The position numbers were made by a program, and so were the translations under genes. From contig NZ_CP094997.1 in assembly GCF_022869785.1 (NCBI RefSeq), forward strand, positions 682,001-746,000: a DNA stretch of 64,000 bases, given 5' to 3'. Every line of letters begins with the position of its first letter. Within the stretch, counting starts at the first letter, position 1. Below the pieces are notes generated by a model. It did not search any database and was not told where the DNA came from. It worked only from the letters and a program-made list of their open reading frames with translations. Below are positions 33,246 to 42,812 of the stretch, piece after piece. This DNA is from Dyadobacter chenwenxiniae. Its GTDB lineage: Bacteria; Bacteroidota; Bacteroidia; Cytophagales; Spirosomataceae.

Positions 33246-36200
33246 TCAGCGGACCATTTTAAGCGTTTTAGTCACATTCCCGACTTTTAGTTGATAAATG
33301 TAAAAACCCGCGGAAAGATGTTGCCCGTCAAGTCTTGCAATATGCCAGCCTGCCGGATATTTCCCCTCTGCCAGCGACCTGATTTTCTGACCTCTTACAT
33401 TATATAGTGTCAATGTTGTCAGTTCTTCCTCGGGCAGGAAAAAGGCGATCTCGGTGCTGGCGCCGACCGGGTTTGGAACATTCTGCATCAAAGTCACCTC
33501 GGTTGGCAGGTTGTAAGCAGGAGATTGATTTATTATGAATGCTACACTTTCATTGCTGGTCACTTCCGGTTCGGTTGTGGCGGTTTTCAGTTGATAAGTT
33601 CCTCCTTTTATGTCAATAGGGATCTTAAATGTGTAAGTGTTATCCGCGACGTTTGTTCCCGTTAATTTTACTGTTGCATTGTTGCTGGTGTTGCGCAGGA
33701 TAAAGCGGGTCTCATTATTTTTCCCAAAAGTCGAGTTGGTAGTCAATGTCAATGTTATTTCGTCTCCCGCATTGTAGGAAGGTTCGGGTTGGAAACGCTG
33801 GAATTGCCTTTCCTGAAAAGAATAGACCTCGCCGCCTGTTGTGAGCATCAGCAGCTTATCATTGAAAATGGTTATGTCAAACGGCTCTTTCAGCATGTTC
33901 AGGCCATCGGAATAAATGTTTGTTTTTTGATCTTTAAACCTAATCAATGCGTGCGGTTCAAAATGTTGCTCCGGGGCGCCGTAGGCAGCGGCCCACATTT
34001 GATTGGTCTTGTCAAAAATTATGTTCCTGATAAAATAGCCAGAAAGCGAGAAAACCGCCTCCCAGGCCTGAGTTGCCTTATTAAGCCTGGAAACGCCCCA
34101 TTCCCCGTAAGCGTAAAGGTTTTGCCTACTGTCAAAAGCAATACCGGCTAATCCCTGCGCATTGCTTATTTGCGTCCGGAAAGTCCATTTATTGTCTTTA
34201 AATGAATAAATCAACCCGTCCTCCGTTACCGTCCAAACCTGGTCCTCAGCATCTGCCGCAACACAGATCACGTGGTTATTACCAAGCACTTCCTGTCCGT
34301 AAAATGTCCATGCTCCATTCAGGAAACGTCCGACGCCGCGGTCGGATGTTTTGAAAAATATGCCCGCAGAAGTGGTCAGCACAAGCGGGGCCATTTCACC
34401 CGCAGAAAACTTTTCATTGACAAAACTCGACTCGTAGTTACCATTCACATCGCGTTTGAGCAGCACATTATTGAAACTCATTGCAAAAACATCGCCTCCC
34501 TTCGAAGCACCGAAGAAGTTGATTGCGTTAGGGCTTTTGCCTGCTGTCGTCGCTATTGTGCTCGCTTCCCAGGTTTTGAGATCCTTTGTAGTGTAATAGC
34601 CATTGTTTGTTTCGTACACATATAATTTGTCCCCAACATTGTAAAACCTGTTTTTTAGAAAACCATAAGCGTTTGTGGTAGAAAGCAGATTTTTGGAAAC
34701 CAGGCCAAGAAATTCAAACCGGGAATCATTCCAATTGGTCTTAATTTCAAAATTTTTCCAGTTGGTGAAAATTCCCGGCATATACTGAACTCTCGTCCGG
34801 CCAAAATAGGATTGATTTTCATTCAGAATCGGCTGAAAAACGCCCTTGTTGGTAAAGGCTGCGTTCATTTCGCTTAATGCAATGGAATCTTTGAAAACAA
34901 CCTGTTTAAATGCTCGGTCACTGGCAATCTCGATGCTTTGCCGAAACCCCGTATGCAAGGATGAAATGTAAGTTGAAACGGCGATAACGGGCTTGGCAGC
35001 AGCATGGGAAAGATCCGTAGACGACCACAATGTGCCGTTCCAGGGCGGGAGAAAATACGCCGCATCCGACCATTGACTCCATTCATTGTTTTGCTTCACC
35101 CGTAGCCGGACGGCATATCGCTCCGAGCCGTTAGGCCTGAGTATGATTTTAAAATGCTGAATCTTTTGATTTGTGACAGGAAAATCGTGAAACACGACCC
35201 CGTCTGTCTGGTTCTTATCGGCAACTTCAGTTTGGAAGGATTCAATGCCTTCATATTTTTGAAAAATGCCTGCAAGAAAGCCGTCATTCTTCCAGGAAAC
35301 CTGTAACAGGAGCGGTGCTGATGATTTTTTGTCAAAAGGAGCAATCGAAAACGGCAATGTTTTCGACCATAATGCAGCTTTGGGAATCTGATCTGAAAGC
35401 ACCCGTGCGAAGTAATTTCCCTCGCCCTGACCTGCAGACGTGAAATGCGATTGGGCAATCAATGTGTCTTCGACAATGTCCGTAAAAGCCGCATCCCGGG
35501 CTATTTGAAAGCGATATTGATTCACGCCAAAAGGTGTTTTCCATCGAAATGAGGGCGTATGAGACGCTTTTTGAGCATCGTCTTCGTAAATGGTCAATGA
35601 ATCCGGCGCGTTGGGGTTCTCTTGAATGGCGGTGAGTTTGAAATTCTCATCCATGTTTCCTTCCGCATAATTCCGCATCAGGTTCTGGCACAGTGGGTGA
35701 AAACGCAAAACAGACCGGCAGTAGGACATGATAGACCCATTAACCGTTTCCTGGTAACCCTCTTCGCACTCCGCGCTTGCACCTTCCAGCGCCGTGCAGC
35801 GATCGATTGGACCGCCTGGCCACGAGCAATTGTGTGTATGCGGCGAGCCCAACGTGTGCCCGAGCTCGTGGCAAAGCAGGTCAATGGGCAGGTCAGGCAT
35901 TTCGGGCCTTGGAAAATTGGAAGAACACATGCGATAACCGCCATAAAACCACCCGTCCCGGCTCGAAAGACTCACAACGGCGTCCCTTTCGTCAGTTCTG
36001 TTGAAGAGCCAGTAATTCTGAACATTGGAGAAATACTGAAAATCCTCGTCCAACGCATAAGGCTCGGGTTTATCCCAAATGAGGATCGACGTGATGGTCA
36101 GCTTTACATTGATGTCCCTTTCAAAAATGGCGGAGGCTTGGTTGATAAATTGCACTGCCCGTCTCGTAATCAGCGCCTTATCTCCGCCGTAAAGCTGATA

Positions 36201-36422
36201 AGTTTTGTAATTGATGTCGAGTGCAAGCCTGTATTCGAGTTTTTGCTCCCCGGCCGTTCTGGCGCGAGTCAGGTCTTTTACCCGGGCAAATTTTACGAGT
36301 CGGGATGCTGATAGGGAGTCATTTGTGCCGCAAACAGGAAGGGTTTGCTGTGCTGAGGCGATGTAAGGTGCCACGCACAACAGGATAATCAGCCCAATGA
36401 TCCTGGTAAAAAGTATTTTCAT
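33246..36422 (-). CDS. large secreted zinc metalloprotease with T9SS sorting domain
   Basis: The start at 36422 gives a signal peptide (MKILFTRIIGLIILLCVAPYIASA); the longer frame from 36536 is less likely. The product is 1058 residues. Residues ~60-265 are a reprolysin-like (M12B/metzincin) catalytic domain with HELGHTLGSPH at 185-195 (three His and Glu186). A long beta-rich region follows, with Trp- and Asn-containing beta-propeller-like repeats (for example SKDLKTWEAS, EDQVWTVTEDGLIYSFKDNKWTFRT). The C-terminal domain is type A (LMQNVPNPVGASTEIAFFL ... AGFYIYQLKVGNVTKTLKMVR), so it should be secreted by T9SS. The role is probably extracellular proteolysis. Confidence 0.9.
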   Translation of the reverse strand: MKILFTRIIGLIILLCVAPYIASAQQTLPVCGTNDSLSASRLVKFARVKDLTRARTAGEQKLEYRLALDINYKTYQLYGGDKALITRRAVQFINQASAIFERDINVKLTITSILIWDKPEPYALDEDFQYFSNVQNYWLFNRTDERDAVVSLSSRDGWFYGGYRMCSSNFPRPEMPDLPIDLLCHELGHTLGSPHTHNCSWPGGPIDRCTALEGASAECEEGYQETVNGSIMSYCRSVLRFHPLCQNLMRNYAEGNMDENFKLTAIQENPNAPDSLTIYEDDAQKASHTPSFRWKTPFGVNQYRFQIARDAAFTDIVEDTLIAQSHFTSAGQGEGNYFARVLSDQIPKAALWSKTLPFSIAPFDKKSSAPLLLQVSWKNDGFLAGIFQKYEGIESFQTEVADKNQTDGVVFHDFPVTNQKIQHFKIILRPNGSERYAVRLRVKQNNEWSQWSDAAYFLPPWNGTLWSSTDLSHAAAKPVIAVSTYISSLHTGFRQSIEIASDRAFKQVVFKDSIALSEMNAAFTNKGVFQPILNENQSYFGRTRVQYMPGIFTNWKNFEIKTNWNDSRFEFLGLVSKNLLSTTNAYGFLKNRFYNVGDKLYVYETNNGYYTTKDLKTWEASTIATTAGKSPNAINFFGASKGGDVFAMSFNNVLLKRDVNGNYESSFVNEKFSAGEMAPLVLTTSAGIFFKTSDRGVGRFLNGAWTFYGQEVLGNNHVICVAADAEDQVWTVTEDGLIYSFKDNKWTFRTQISNAQGLAGIAFDSRQNLYAYGEWGVSRLNKATQAWEAVFSLSGYFIRNIIFDKTNQMWAAAYGAPEQHFEPHALIRFKDQKTNIYSDGLNMLKEPFDITIFNDKLLMLTTGGEVYSFQERQFQRFQPEPSYNAGDEITLTLTTNSTFGKNNETRFILRNTSNNATVKLTGTNVADNTYTFKIPIDIKGGTYQLKTATTEPEVTSNESVAFIINQSPAYNLPTEVTLMQNVPNPVGASTEIAFFLPEEELTTLTLYNVRGQKIRSLAEGKYPAGWHIARLDGQHLSAGFYIYQLKVGNVTKTLKMVR

Positions 36423-36578
36423 GAACGAGGAGTTTTGCCTTAACGCTGGTCTGCGGCGCGAATGGGCCGGAAATGTGCCCATTTGCCCTAAAAATAGGAC
36501 AATGTTCTTATCATTTTCGTTGCAATGGGCATTCAACCGAGATTAAAAAAATTTTAATGGTATTTAACCAACATTTCA

Positions 36579-36624
36579 TTTTACTAATCAAACGTTTGTT
36601 TAGTAAAATCAAACAATCGTTTGA
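36579..36624. promoter_or_regulatory. TetR operators upstream of the efflux operon
   Basis: A 30-bp near-perfect palindrome is centred on CAAACGTTTG (36589-36598), with outer arms TTTTACTA (36579-36586) and TAGTAAAA (36601-36608). It is followed immediately by TCAAACAATCGTTTGA (36609-36624), a second palindrome with the same half-site. It lies 79 bp upstream of the tetR gene. Confidence 0.75.
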
Positions 36625-36702
36625 TTTTTATTTTTGGCTGATTTAAATTTGCATCACTATTAACGGAAAGAAAATGTTATGAACTGTTAATGAGTCATTT
36701 AG

Positions 36703-37347
36703 ATGGAATATAACGCAAAGCAGATACAGATCATAGAAGTTGCAGAACGTTTGTTTGCCGACAAAGGGTTTGCGGGGACGTCGGTGCGGGACATTGCGCA
36801 GGAGGCCAATGTGAATGTCTCGATGATCTCTTACTATTTCGGATCGAAGGAAAAATTGATCGAGGCGCTTTTTGCCATGCGCATGGGCGAATCCCGCTCG
36901 CGAATGGAAATGCTGCTCAGTAACGAAGATTTGATCCCAATTCAAAAAATCAACATCCTGATTGACAGCGCAATTGACCGTCTGATGGGGAACCAGTGCT
37001 TTCACAATATTATGATGCGTGAGCAGCTTTCGTCGGAGCGGACGCCGGCGATTTCGGAGCATATCAGAACTTTGAAACTGCGGAATGTGCAGTTAATGCA
37101 GAAGCTGATCGAAGAAGGTCAGGCAATGGGGGCATTTCGCAAGAACATTGACCTGAGCCTGATGAGCACCACATTATACGGCACGATCAATTACGCGATC
37201 GCGACCCAGGATTTTTACAAGCGGATCAACGGTCTGGAAGATATGGAAGAGGCTGAATTTCAGAACCATTTGAGAAGAAAATTAAGCCAGCACTTAAAAA
37301 GTTTATTTAAATCAACAGTAACTAATGAACACCACAACCAGGACTAA
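36703..37347 (+). CDS. TetR-family transcriptional repressor of efflux operon
   Basis: A 214-residue protein. The N-terminal helix-turn-helix is IIEVAERLFADKGFAGTSVRDIAQEANVNVSMISYYFGSKEKLIEALF (residues ~8-55). The C-terminal ligand-binding domain is helical and not closely identifiable. It overlaps the TolC-family gene by 23 bp, so regulator and pump are one operon. The two palindromes upstream are the likely autoregulatory sites; the inducer would be a pump substrate. Confidence 0.93.
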   Translation: MEYNAKQIQIIEVAERLFADKGFAGTSVRDIAQEANVNVSMISYYFGSKEKLIEALFAMRMGESRSRMEMLLSNEDLIPIQKINILIDSAIDRLMGNQCFHNIMMREQLSSERTPAISEHIRTLKLRNVQLMQKLIEEGQAMGAFRKNIDLSLMSTTLYGTINYAIATQDFYKRINGLEDMEEAEFQNHLRRKLSQHLKSLFKSTVTNEHHNQD

Positions 37348-38659
37348 AAGAATGGTTTTTGCGATCGCCAGCGTGTTCTGGCTCGCCGCAACCGCTCATT
37401 CGTTCGCCCAGGACCCGCGAAAATTGACGCTGGAAGAAGCGATTGAAATGAGTTTGAAAAACAGCAAGCAGCTCAAATTAAGTCAGACCAATGTAGATCT
37501 AGCCGGTCTGGGTATCAGGCAAATCAAGGAAAATCAGTTGCCAAGCCTGAGTGTTTCAGGTTCTTACCTGAGATTGAATTCGCCGAACATTAACCTCAAA
37601 CTGCCAAGAAACGGAAGCGACAGCACACAAACCAGCGCTCCGGAAGTTCACCAGGTAATGTATGGAATGGCAAGCGCATCACTGCCGATTTTCTCCGGTT
37701 TCAGATTCAAATATGGCCTGGAATCAGCACATTACCTGGAACAAGCGGCGAAACTGGACGCTGAAAATGACCGTGATGCCGTGATCCAGAATACAGTTGC
37801 GGCTTACAGCAATTTGTATAAGGCCAAAAAATCGGTGGACCTGGTTGCTGAAAACCTGTTGCGGGAGCGAGAGCGCGTGGCCGAATTTACAAACCGTGAA
37901 AAAAACGGCATGCTGGCCAGAAACGATTTGATGAAAGCCAAATTGCAGGAGTCGAACATTGAACTTGCATTGCTCGATGCTGAAAACGATCTGAAAGTAA
38001 CGACCATTAATATGAACCTCCTGCTGGGCATGCCTGAAAATACGGTGTTGGCAGCCGATTCGGCCAGTTTTATGGCCTTGAAGGAAGAAGGCAATGCGGC
38101 CGAGTGGGAGCAAACGGCGATTTCACATCGCAAGGACATTGCGGCCAATGGCATCCGTCAAAAAGCAGCAAATACAGACATTAAGGTTGCTAAGGCCGAT
38201 TTTTATCCTAATGTGGCGCTCACCGCAGGTTACGTTGCCCTCAGCATTCCAGGAGTGGCGACGATCCCGAATGCAATGAATGCAGGAATTGGCGTGCGAT
38301 ACGACATTGGATCACTCTGGAAATCGGGTGCAAAAATTGCGCAGGCGAGGACGAAGGTTTACCAGCTGAAAACGAATGAAGAGATCCTTTTGGACCGCAT
38401 TCATCTGGAAGTCAACACGGCTTATTTCAATTATGTTTTGAGCAAAAGAAAAATTGACGTCTATGCCAAAGCCGTGGAGCAAGCCGACGAAAATTACCGG
38501 ATCACCAAAAATAAATACGATAACAGTCTGGTAACGACCACAGAACTACTCGATGCAGACGTCGCCCAGGTGCAGTCCCGCATCAACTACGAAGCCGCCA
38601 AAGCCGACGCCATCGTAGCCTACAAAAAACTAGAACAATCAGCCGGAGTGATTAATTAA
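37325..38659 (+). CDS. TolC-family outer-membrane efflux protein
   Basis: A 444-residue outer-membrane channel. A signal peptide (cleavage after HSFAQ) is followed by two OEP repeats of long helices. LTLEEAIEMSLKNSKQLKLSQTNVDLAGLGIRQIKENQLPSLSVSGSYL is the first signature, and IKVAKADFYPNVALTAGYVAL ... LEVNTAYFNYVLSKRKIDVY ... TTTELLDADVAQVQSRINYE the second. It forms the exit duct for the HlyD/MFS pair encoded next. Confidence 0.94.
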   Translation: MNTTTRTKRMVFAIASVFWLAATAHSFAQDPRKLTLEEAIEMSLKNSKQLKLSQTNVDLAGLGIRQIKENQLPSLSVSGSYLRLNSPNINLKLPRNGSDSTQTSAPEVHQVMYGMASASLPIFSGFRFKYGLESAHYLEQAAKLDAENDRDAVIQNTVAAYSNLYKAKKSVDLVAENLLRERERVAEFTNREKNGMLARNDLMKAKLQESNIELALLDAENDLKVTTINMNLLLGMPENTVLAADSASFMALKEEGNAAEWEQTAISHRKDIAANGIRQKAANTDIKVAKADFYPNVALTAGYVALSIPGVATIPNAMNAGIGVRYDIGSLWKSGAKIAQARTKVYQLKTNEEILLDRIHLEVNTAYFNYVLSKRKIDVYAKAVEQADENYRITKNKYDNSLVTTTELLDADVAQVQSRINYEAAKADAIVAYKKLEQSAGVIN

Positions 38660-38660
38660 A

Positions 38661-38682
38661 ATCATTCAGTCATTCACTCATT
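38661..38682. repeat. short octamer repeat CATTCAnT
   Basis: Between the tolC-like and hlyD-like genes, CATTCAGT, CATTCACT and CATTAAAC follow in tandem. The same octamer builds the larger array at 47728-47819. Confidence 0.6.
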
Positions 38683-38693
38683 AAACATTGAAA

Positions 38694-39803
38694 ATGGAAA
38701 CCAATCAAAATACACTGCAACCCGAGGAAGCTCCAAAAAAGAAAAACTACACATTCGTGATCATTCTTTGCGTGCTGATTGCGATCGGCGGAACCTGGGG
38801 TTTTACCAAATACAACCACGGTTTGCACCACGAAGAAACAGACGACGCGCAAATTGACGCGAATATCAGTCCTGTAATTCCCAGGATATCGGGTTATGTG
38901 ACGGAAATTAAGGTGAAGGACAATCAAACTGTCAAAAAAGGCGACACACTGATCGTCCTGGATAATCGCGATCAGCTCATCAAACTTGAACAAGCGAAAG
39001 CAGGGCTGGCAGGCTCTCAAGGCAACCTCGTCGTGGCCAATGCTACAACCAATGCTTCGCAGGCAAGCGGCATAACTTATCAGGCCAATGTGTCGATCGT
39101 AGAAGCGCAGATTGAAGAGGCAAAAGTGAATGTATGGCGTGCCAATCAGGATTTTGCCCGCTATGAAAACCTGATCAAAGACCATTCGATCACACAGCAG
39201 GAATATGAGCAGGCATCGGCGACGAAACAAAAAGCTGAACGTCAGCTGGCCGTCTTGGTTGCGCAGAAAAACGCAGCAGAACGTCAGGCGAAAGCAGCAG
39301 GCAGTCAAACCCGCGCGACTTCTGTTCAAACCGATGTGGCTAATGCAAACATTAAGGCACGCCAGGCAGAGATTGCGAATGCAGAATTAATCCTTTCATA
39401 CACAGTGATTACCGCACCGACAGACGGTCGTGTTTCAAAGGTGAATGCGCAGGTTGGCCAGTATTTGCAGGCGGGGCAGTCGCTGTTCAGCATTATTTCA
39501 ACCACTGAGCCCTGGGTTGTGGCGAATTTCAAAGAAACACAATTGACCAAAATGAAATTGGGACAACATGTGAAAATTCACGTGGATGCTTATCCGGATC
39601 ACGAATTTGAGGCAAAAGTGGCGTCTTTCTCTCCTGCAACAGGCGCAAGATTCGCATTACTTCCTCCTGATAATGCAAGTGGAAATTTCGTAAAAGTGGT
39701 GCAACGACTGCCTGTAAGGATTGAATTTACGCAGCCAAATGACCAGCGTATAGCAGCTTTGAGACCGGGCATGAACGTGTTCGTGGATGTGGAATTGAAC
39801 TAA
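38694..39803 (+). CDS. HlyD/EmrA-type membrane fusion protein
   Basis: The ATG at 38694 is preferred over the TTG at 38688; about 369 residues. One N-terminal membrane helix (FVIILCVLIAIGGTWGF) is followed by the periplasmic adaptor: biotinyl-lipoyl half (DAQIDANISPVIPRISGYVTEIKVKDNQTVKKGDTLIVLDNRD), a long alpha-helical hairpin (EEAKVNVWRANQDFARYENLIKDHSITQQEYEQA), the second lipoyl half (VITAPTDGRVSKVNAQVGQYLQAGQSLFSI) and a beta-barrel. It connects the MFS pump to the outer-membrane channel. Confidence 0.94.
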   Translation: METNQNTLQPEEAPKKKNYTFVIILCVLIAIGGTWGFTKYNHGLHHEETDDAQIDANISPVIPRISGYVTEIKVKDNQTVKKGDTLIVLDNRDQLIKLEQAKAGLAGSQGNLVVANATTNASQASGITYQANVSIVEAQIEEAKVNVWRANQDFARYENLIKDHSITQQEYEQASATKQKAERQLAVLVAQKNAAERQAKAAGSQTRATSVQTDVANANIKARQAEIANAELILSYTVITAPTDGRVSKVNAQVGQYLQAGQSLFSIISTTEPWVVANFKETQLTKMKLGQHVKIHVDAYPDHEFEAKVASFSPATGARFALLPPDNASGNFVKVVQRLPVRIEFTQPNDQRIAALRPGMNVFVDVELN

Positions 39804-39835
39804 GGATCAGCACACTGACCTTAAACCCAAATTAA

Positions 39836-41410
39836 ATGGAATTACAGGAATCACTCGTCGAATATGGTTTCCGAAGGGTCATCATTACGATCACAGCTGT
39901 ACTATGTGCGTTGCTCGAAATCGTCGACACCACCATTGTCAATGTCGCGCTCAACGACATGCGGGGAAACCTGGGCGGAACATTGTCCGAAGTGAGCTGG
40001 GTTATTACGGCCTATGCCATTGGTAATGTGATCGTTGTGCCCATGACCAGCTGGCTTTCACAACAGTTTGGCCGCCGGAATTACTTTGCAGCTTCTATCA
40101 TTATTTTTACGGTTGCCTCATTTCTTTGCGGTAACGCGAACAACATCTGGGAATTGGTATTTTTCAGGTTAATACAAGGCCTGGGCGGCGGCGCGTTACT
40201 GGTAACTGCCCAGACACTGATCACCGAAAGTTACCCACCCGAAAAACGCGGAGTTGCGCAGGCTATTTACGGTCTGGGTGTGATTGTGGGCCCTACATTG
40301 GGCCCGCCGCTGGGAGGTTACATTGTGGATCATTACAGCTGGCCTTACATATTTTATATCAACATTCCGCTGGGCATCATTGCCGCGATGCTGACTTTGC
40401 AATTTGTCAGAAGCCCAAGGTTTTCTCAAAAGAAAGCAGCGAATGAAATTGATTACTGGGGCATTGTCCTGCTGGCTATTTCCGTAGGTTCGCTTCAATA
40501 TGTGTTGGAAAAAGGGCAGGAAGAAGACTGGTTCAACGACGAAATCATTATTCTGTTGACCGTTACAGCTGTTTTTGGATTCTTCTTCTTTATCTGGCGC
40601 GAATGGACTTATAAAAATCCGATTGTTAACCTGAGGGTTTTAGCGAATGGAAACCTGCGCGTCGGGACCATTTTGTCCTTCATTCTCGGTTTCGGATTAT
40701 ATGGTTCTACATTCGTCATTCCTTTGTATACGCAGGCTACATTAGGCTGGACGGCAACACAATCGGGCATGTTAATGGTCCCCGCGGCCGTTGTTACCGC
40801 CATGATGATGCCCATTGTAGGTCAGCTCATCCAGCGCGGTGTGAAGCAGCAATATCTGGTTTCGGCCGGAATGGTCTTCTTCTTTATTTACAGTTACTGG
40901 GGTTACTTAATCCTGACTCCTGACACAGGAAAAGACGCATTTTTCAACATGCTGATTGTGCGAGGAATTGGCTTGGGATTGTTATTTGTGCCCATTACGA
41001 CATTGGCATTATCGACATTAAAAGGAAGGGAGATTGGTGAAGGGGCAGCGTTTACCGGGATGATGCGGCAGCTGGGCGGTTCGTTTGGCGTGGCGGTGAT
41101 CACAACCTATCTGGCCAGACAAAACATGCTGCACCGCAATGATCTGGTTAGCAAGCTGGACGTTAACAATCCGTCCGTTATGCAGCGGGTTGAAGGTTTG
41201 CAGCAATCTTTTATGGCCAAAGGAATGTCCTCGGATGTTGCGCTGAAAAGCGGTTACAAGATCCTGGATTATACGGTCACCAAACAGGCGCAGGTTATGT
41301 CTTACATGGACGTGTTCCTTTATCTGGGACTCATGTTTCTCATCTGCGTTCCGTTCGTGCTCTGGACCAAAAGCGGCAAAACCAAAGTGGATCCTTCCTC
41401 CGTGCATTAA
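39836..41410 (+). CDS. EmrB/QacA-type DHA2 drug:H+ antiporter
   Basis: A 524-residue major facilitator with 14 predicted helices. LEIVDTTIVNVALNDMRGNLG in helix 1 is the DHA2 signature (LDxTIVNVALP-like). WLSQQFGRRNYF is motif A, and GLGVIVGPTLGPPLGGYIVDHYSWPYIFYINIPLG is the antiporter motif C region. With the preceding adaptor and channel it forms a tripartite exporter of hydrophobic toxins. A terminator follows 28 bp downstream. Confidence 0.95.
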   Translation: MELQESLVEYGFRRVIITITAVLCALLEIVDTTIVNVALNDMRGNLGGTLSEVSWVITAYAIGNVIVVPMTSWLSQQFGRRNYFAASIIIFTVASFLCGNANNIWELVFFRLIQGLGGGALLVTAQTLITESYPPEKRGVAQAIYGLGVIVGPTLGPPLGGYIVDHYSWPYIFYINIPLGIIAAMLTLQFVRSPRFSQKKAANEIDYWGIVLLAISVGSLQYVLEKGQEEDWFNDEIIILLTVTAVFGFFFFIWREWTYKNPIVNLRVLANGNLRVGTILSFILGFGLYGSTFVIPLYTQATLGWTATQSGMLMVPAAVVTAMMMPIVGQLIQRGVKQQYLVSAGMVFFFIYSYWGYLILTPDTGKDAFFNMLIVRGIGLGLLFVPITTLALSTLKGREIGEGAAFTGMMRQLGGSFGVAVITTYLARQNMLHRNDLVSKLDVNNPSVMQRVEGLQQSFMAKGMSSDVALKSGYKILDYTVTKQAQVMSYMDVFLYLGLMFLICVPFVLWTKSGKTKVDPSSVH

Positions 41411-41437
41411 GATTTCAAGTGTAGTGGTAATATTGAA

Positions 41438-41473
41438 GAAGCTTTCCGATTTTGGGAAGCTTCTCTTTTTTTT
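41438..41473 (+). terminator. intrinsic terminator of the efflux operon
   Basis: GAAGCTTTCC (41438-41447) pairs with the GGGAAGCTTC segment around 41454-41463, followed by TCTTTTTTTT. Confidence 0.85.
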
Positions 41474-41508
41474 GACGCGGCGGGGCCTCCTTGATTGCCA
41501 GAATTAGG

Positions 41509-41575
41509 CAACTCCGCGGGAGTTGTAAATTCTTCCATAAACCGGGGTCTTCTAGAAACAGGGTGTCCCTCCGGG
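41509..41575. repeat. dispersed palindromic repeat cluster, copy C
   Basis: CAACTCC-GCG-GGAGTTG (41509-41525) is a perfect hairpin, followed by TAGAAACAGGG at 41553 and GTCCCTCCGGGAC at about 41565-41577. It shares TAGAAACAGGG with copy A. Confidence 0.6.
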
Positions 41576-41693
41576 ACGATTGAGTTGAATAATTTTGAGG
41601 TCGCGAAAGTTTTGTTATTTTGTTATTGATGCCATTGTATATTCAAATCTTTTATTTAATGATTTTCTTTGCTTCCTAATCAAACCGTTCGCT

Positions 41694-42776
41694 GTGCATT
41701 CAACCCATACACATTCACTTTCTAATTCCTGGGTAACCGCGGCCATAACCAAGATCGAGGCGGATTATCAGCGGTCGGCGGATACGCATTTGATTCCGTT
41801 GCAACTGCCTGAATTTCCGGGTGTTGATTTTTATTTTAAAGATGAATCGACGCATCCTTCGGGTAGTTTGAAGCACCGGTTATCGCGGTCGCTGTTTTTG
41901 TATGCGCTTTGTAACGGGTGGATTTACGAAGGGACGACGGTCGCAGAGGCTTCCAGCGGTTCAACTGCTGTTTCTGAAGCGTATTTCGCGCGGTTACTGG
42001 GTTTACCGTTCATTGCGGTGATGCCCAAAACGACAAGTCAGGACAAGGTGCAGGCCATTGAATTTTATGGTGGTAAATGTCACTTCGTAGATCATCCGGC
42101 CGAAGTTTATGACGTTTCCAGACGCATTGCGGAGGAAAATAAAGGTCATTTTATGGACCAGTTCACCTACGCCGAACGCGCGACGGACTGGCGCGGTAAT
42201 AACAACATTGCCGAATCCATTTTTCGGCAAATGCAGTTTGAAGCCCACCCGGTTCCGACATGGATCGTCATAGGCGCGGGCACAGGCGGGACTTCGGCGA
42301 CACTGGGCCGTTATGTGCGTTACGAGCGCTATGCGAGCCGAATTTGCGTGGTTGATCCTGAAAATTCCGTGTTTTACGATTGCTGGCAAACCAATGATCC
42401 CGGCGTTTGCAGTGATTTTGGATCGCGGATCGAGGGCATAGGTCGGCCGAGAGTAGAGCCTTCATTTATTCCAACCGTGGTGGATCACATGATCCGTGTG
42501 CCGGATGCTGCGAGTTTTGCCGCGATGAAAACATTGTCTCAACTGCTGAACCGAAGGGTAGGAGGTTCAACAGGAACCAATTTCTGGGGCGCGCTTCAAC
42601 TGGCGCAGGAAATGAAGGAGCAGGATTTGAGAGGTTCAATCGTCACGCTGATCTGCGATTCGGGTGAGCGTTACCAGGATACCTATTATAATGACGCATG
42701 GTTGGCGAAAAACGGTTTTCTGGATGCGGTTCAGGAAGAGAGCCGCAGATTGGCCTGCGTGACCGGGTTAGTGTAA
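41694..42776 (+). CDS. PLP-dependent cysteine-synthase-family enzyme
   Basis: A fold-type II PLP enzyme of ~361 residues from a GTG start at 41694; the frame continues upstream to TTG 41595, but that extension is hydrophobic and unlike the family. Lys of HPSGSLKHRLSRSLFLYAL is the Schiff-base lysine, EASSGSTAVSEAYFARLLGLPFIAVMP binds substrate and PLP, and IGAGTGGTSATLGRY is the phosphate loop. GERYQDTYYNDAWL ends the domain. It resembles the YbdL/CysK-like subgroup with cysteine synthase or cystathionine beta-synthase activity, but the substrate is not decidable. It stands alone, flanked by repeats and the NFACT gene. Confidence 0.85.
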   Translation: MHSTHTHSLSNSWVTAAITKIEADYQRSADTHLIPLQLPEFPGVDFYFKDESTHPSGSLKHRLSRSLFLYALCNGWIYEGTTVAEASSGSTAVSEAYFARLLGLPFIAVMPKTTSQDKVQAIEFYGGKCHFVDHPAEVYDVSRRIAEENKGHFMDQFTYAERATDWRGNNNIAESIFRQMQFEAHPVPTWIVIGAGTGGTSATLGRYVRYERYASRICVVDPENSVFYDCWQTNDPGVCSDFGSRIEGIGRPRVEPSFIPTVVDHMIRVPDAASFAAMKTLSQLLNRRVGGSTGTNFWGALQLAQEMKEQDLRGSIVTLICDSGERYQDTYYNDAWLAKNGFLDAVQEESRRLACVTGLV

Positions 42777-42812
42777 AAGTGCCTACTTTTGCGCTGAATT
42801 ATCCGAAATGCC

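Noticed and set aside
35622..36311. 229-residue plus-strand frame opposite the metalloprotease
   Set aside because: Covers the HELGHTLGSPH active-site region of the real gene in reverse; no domain.
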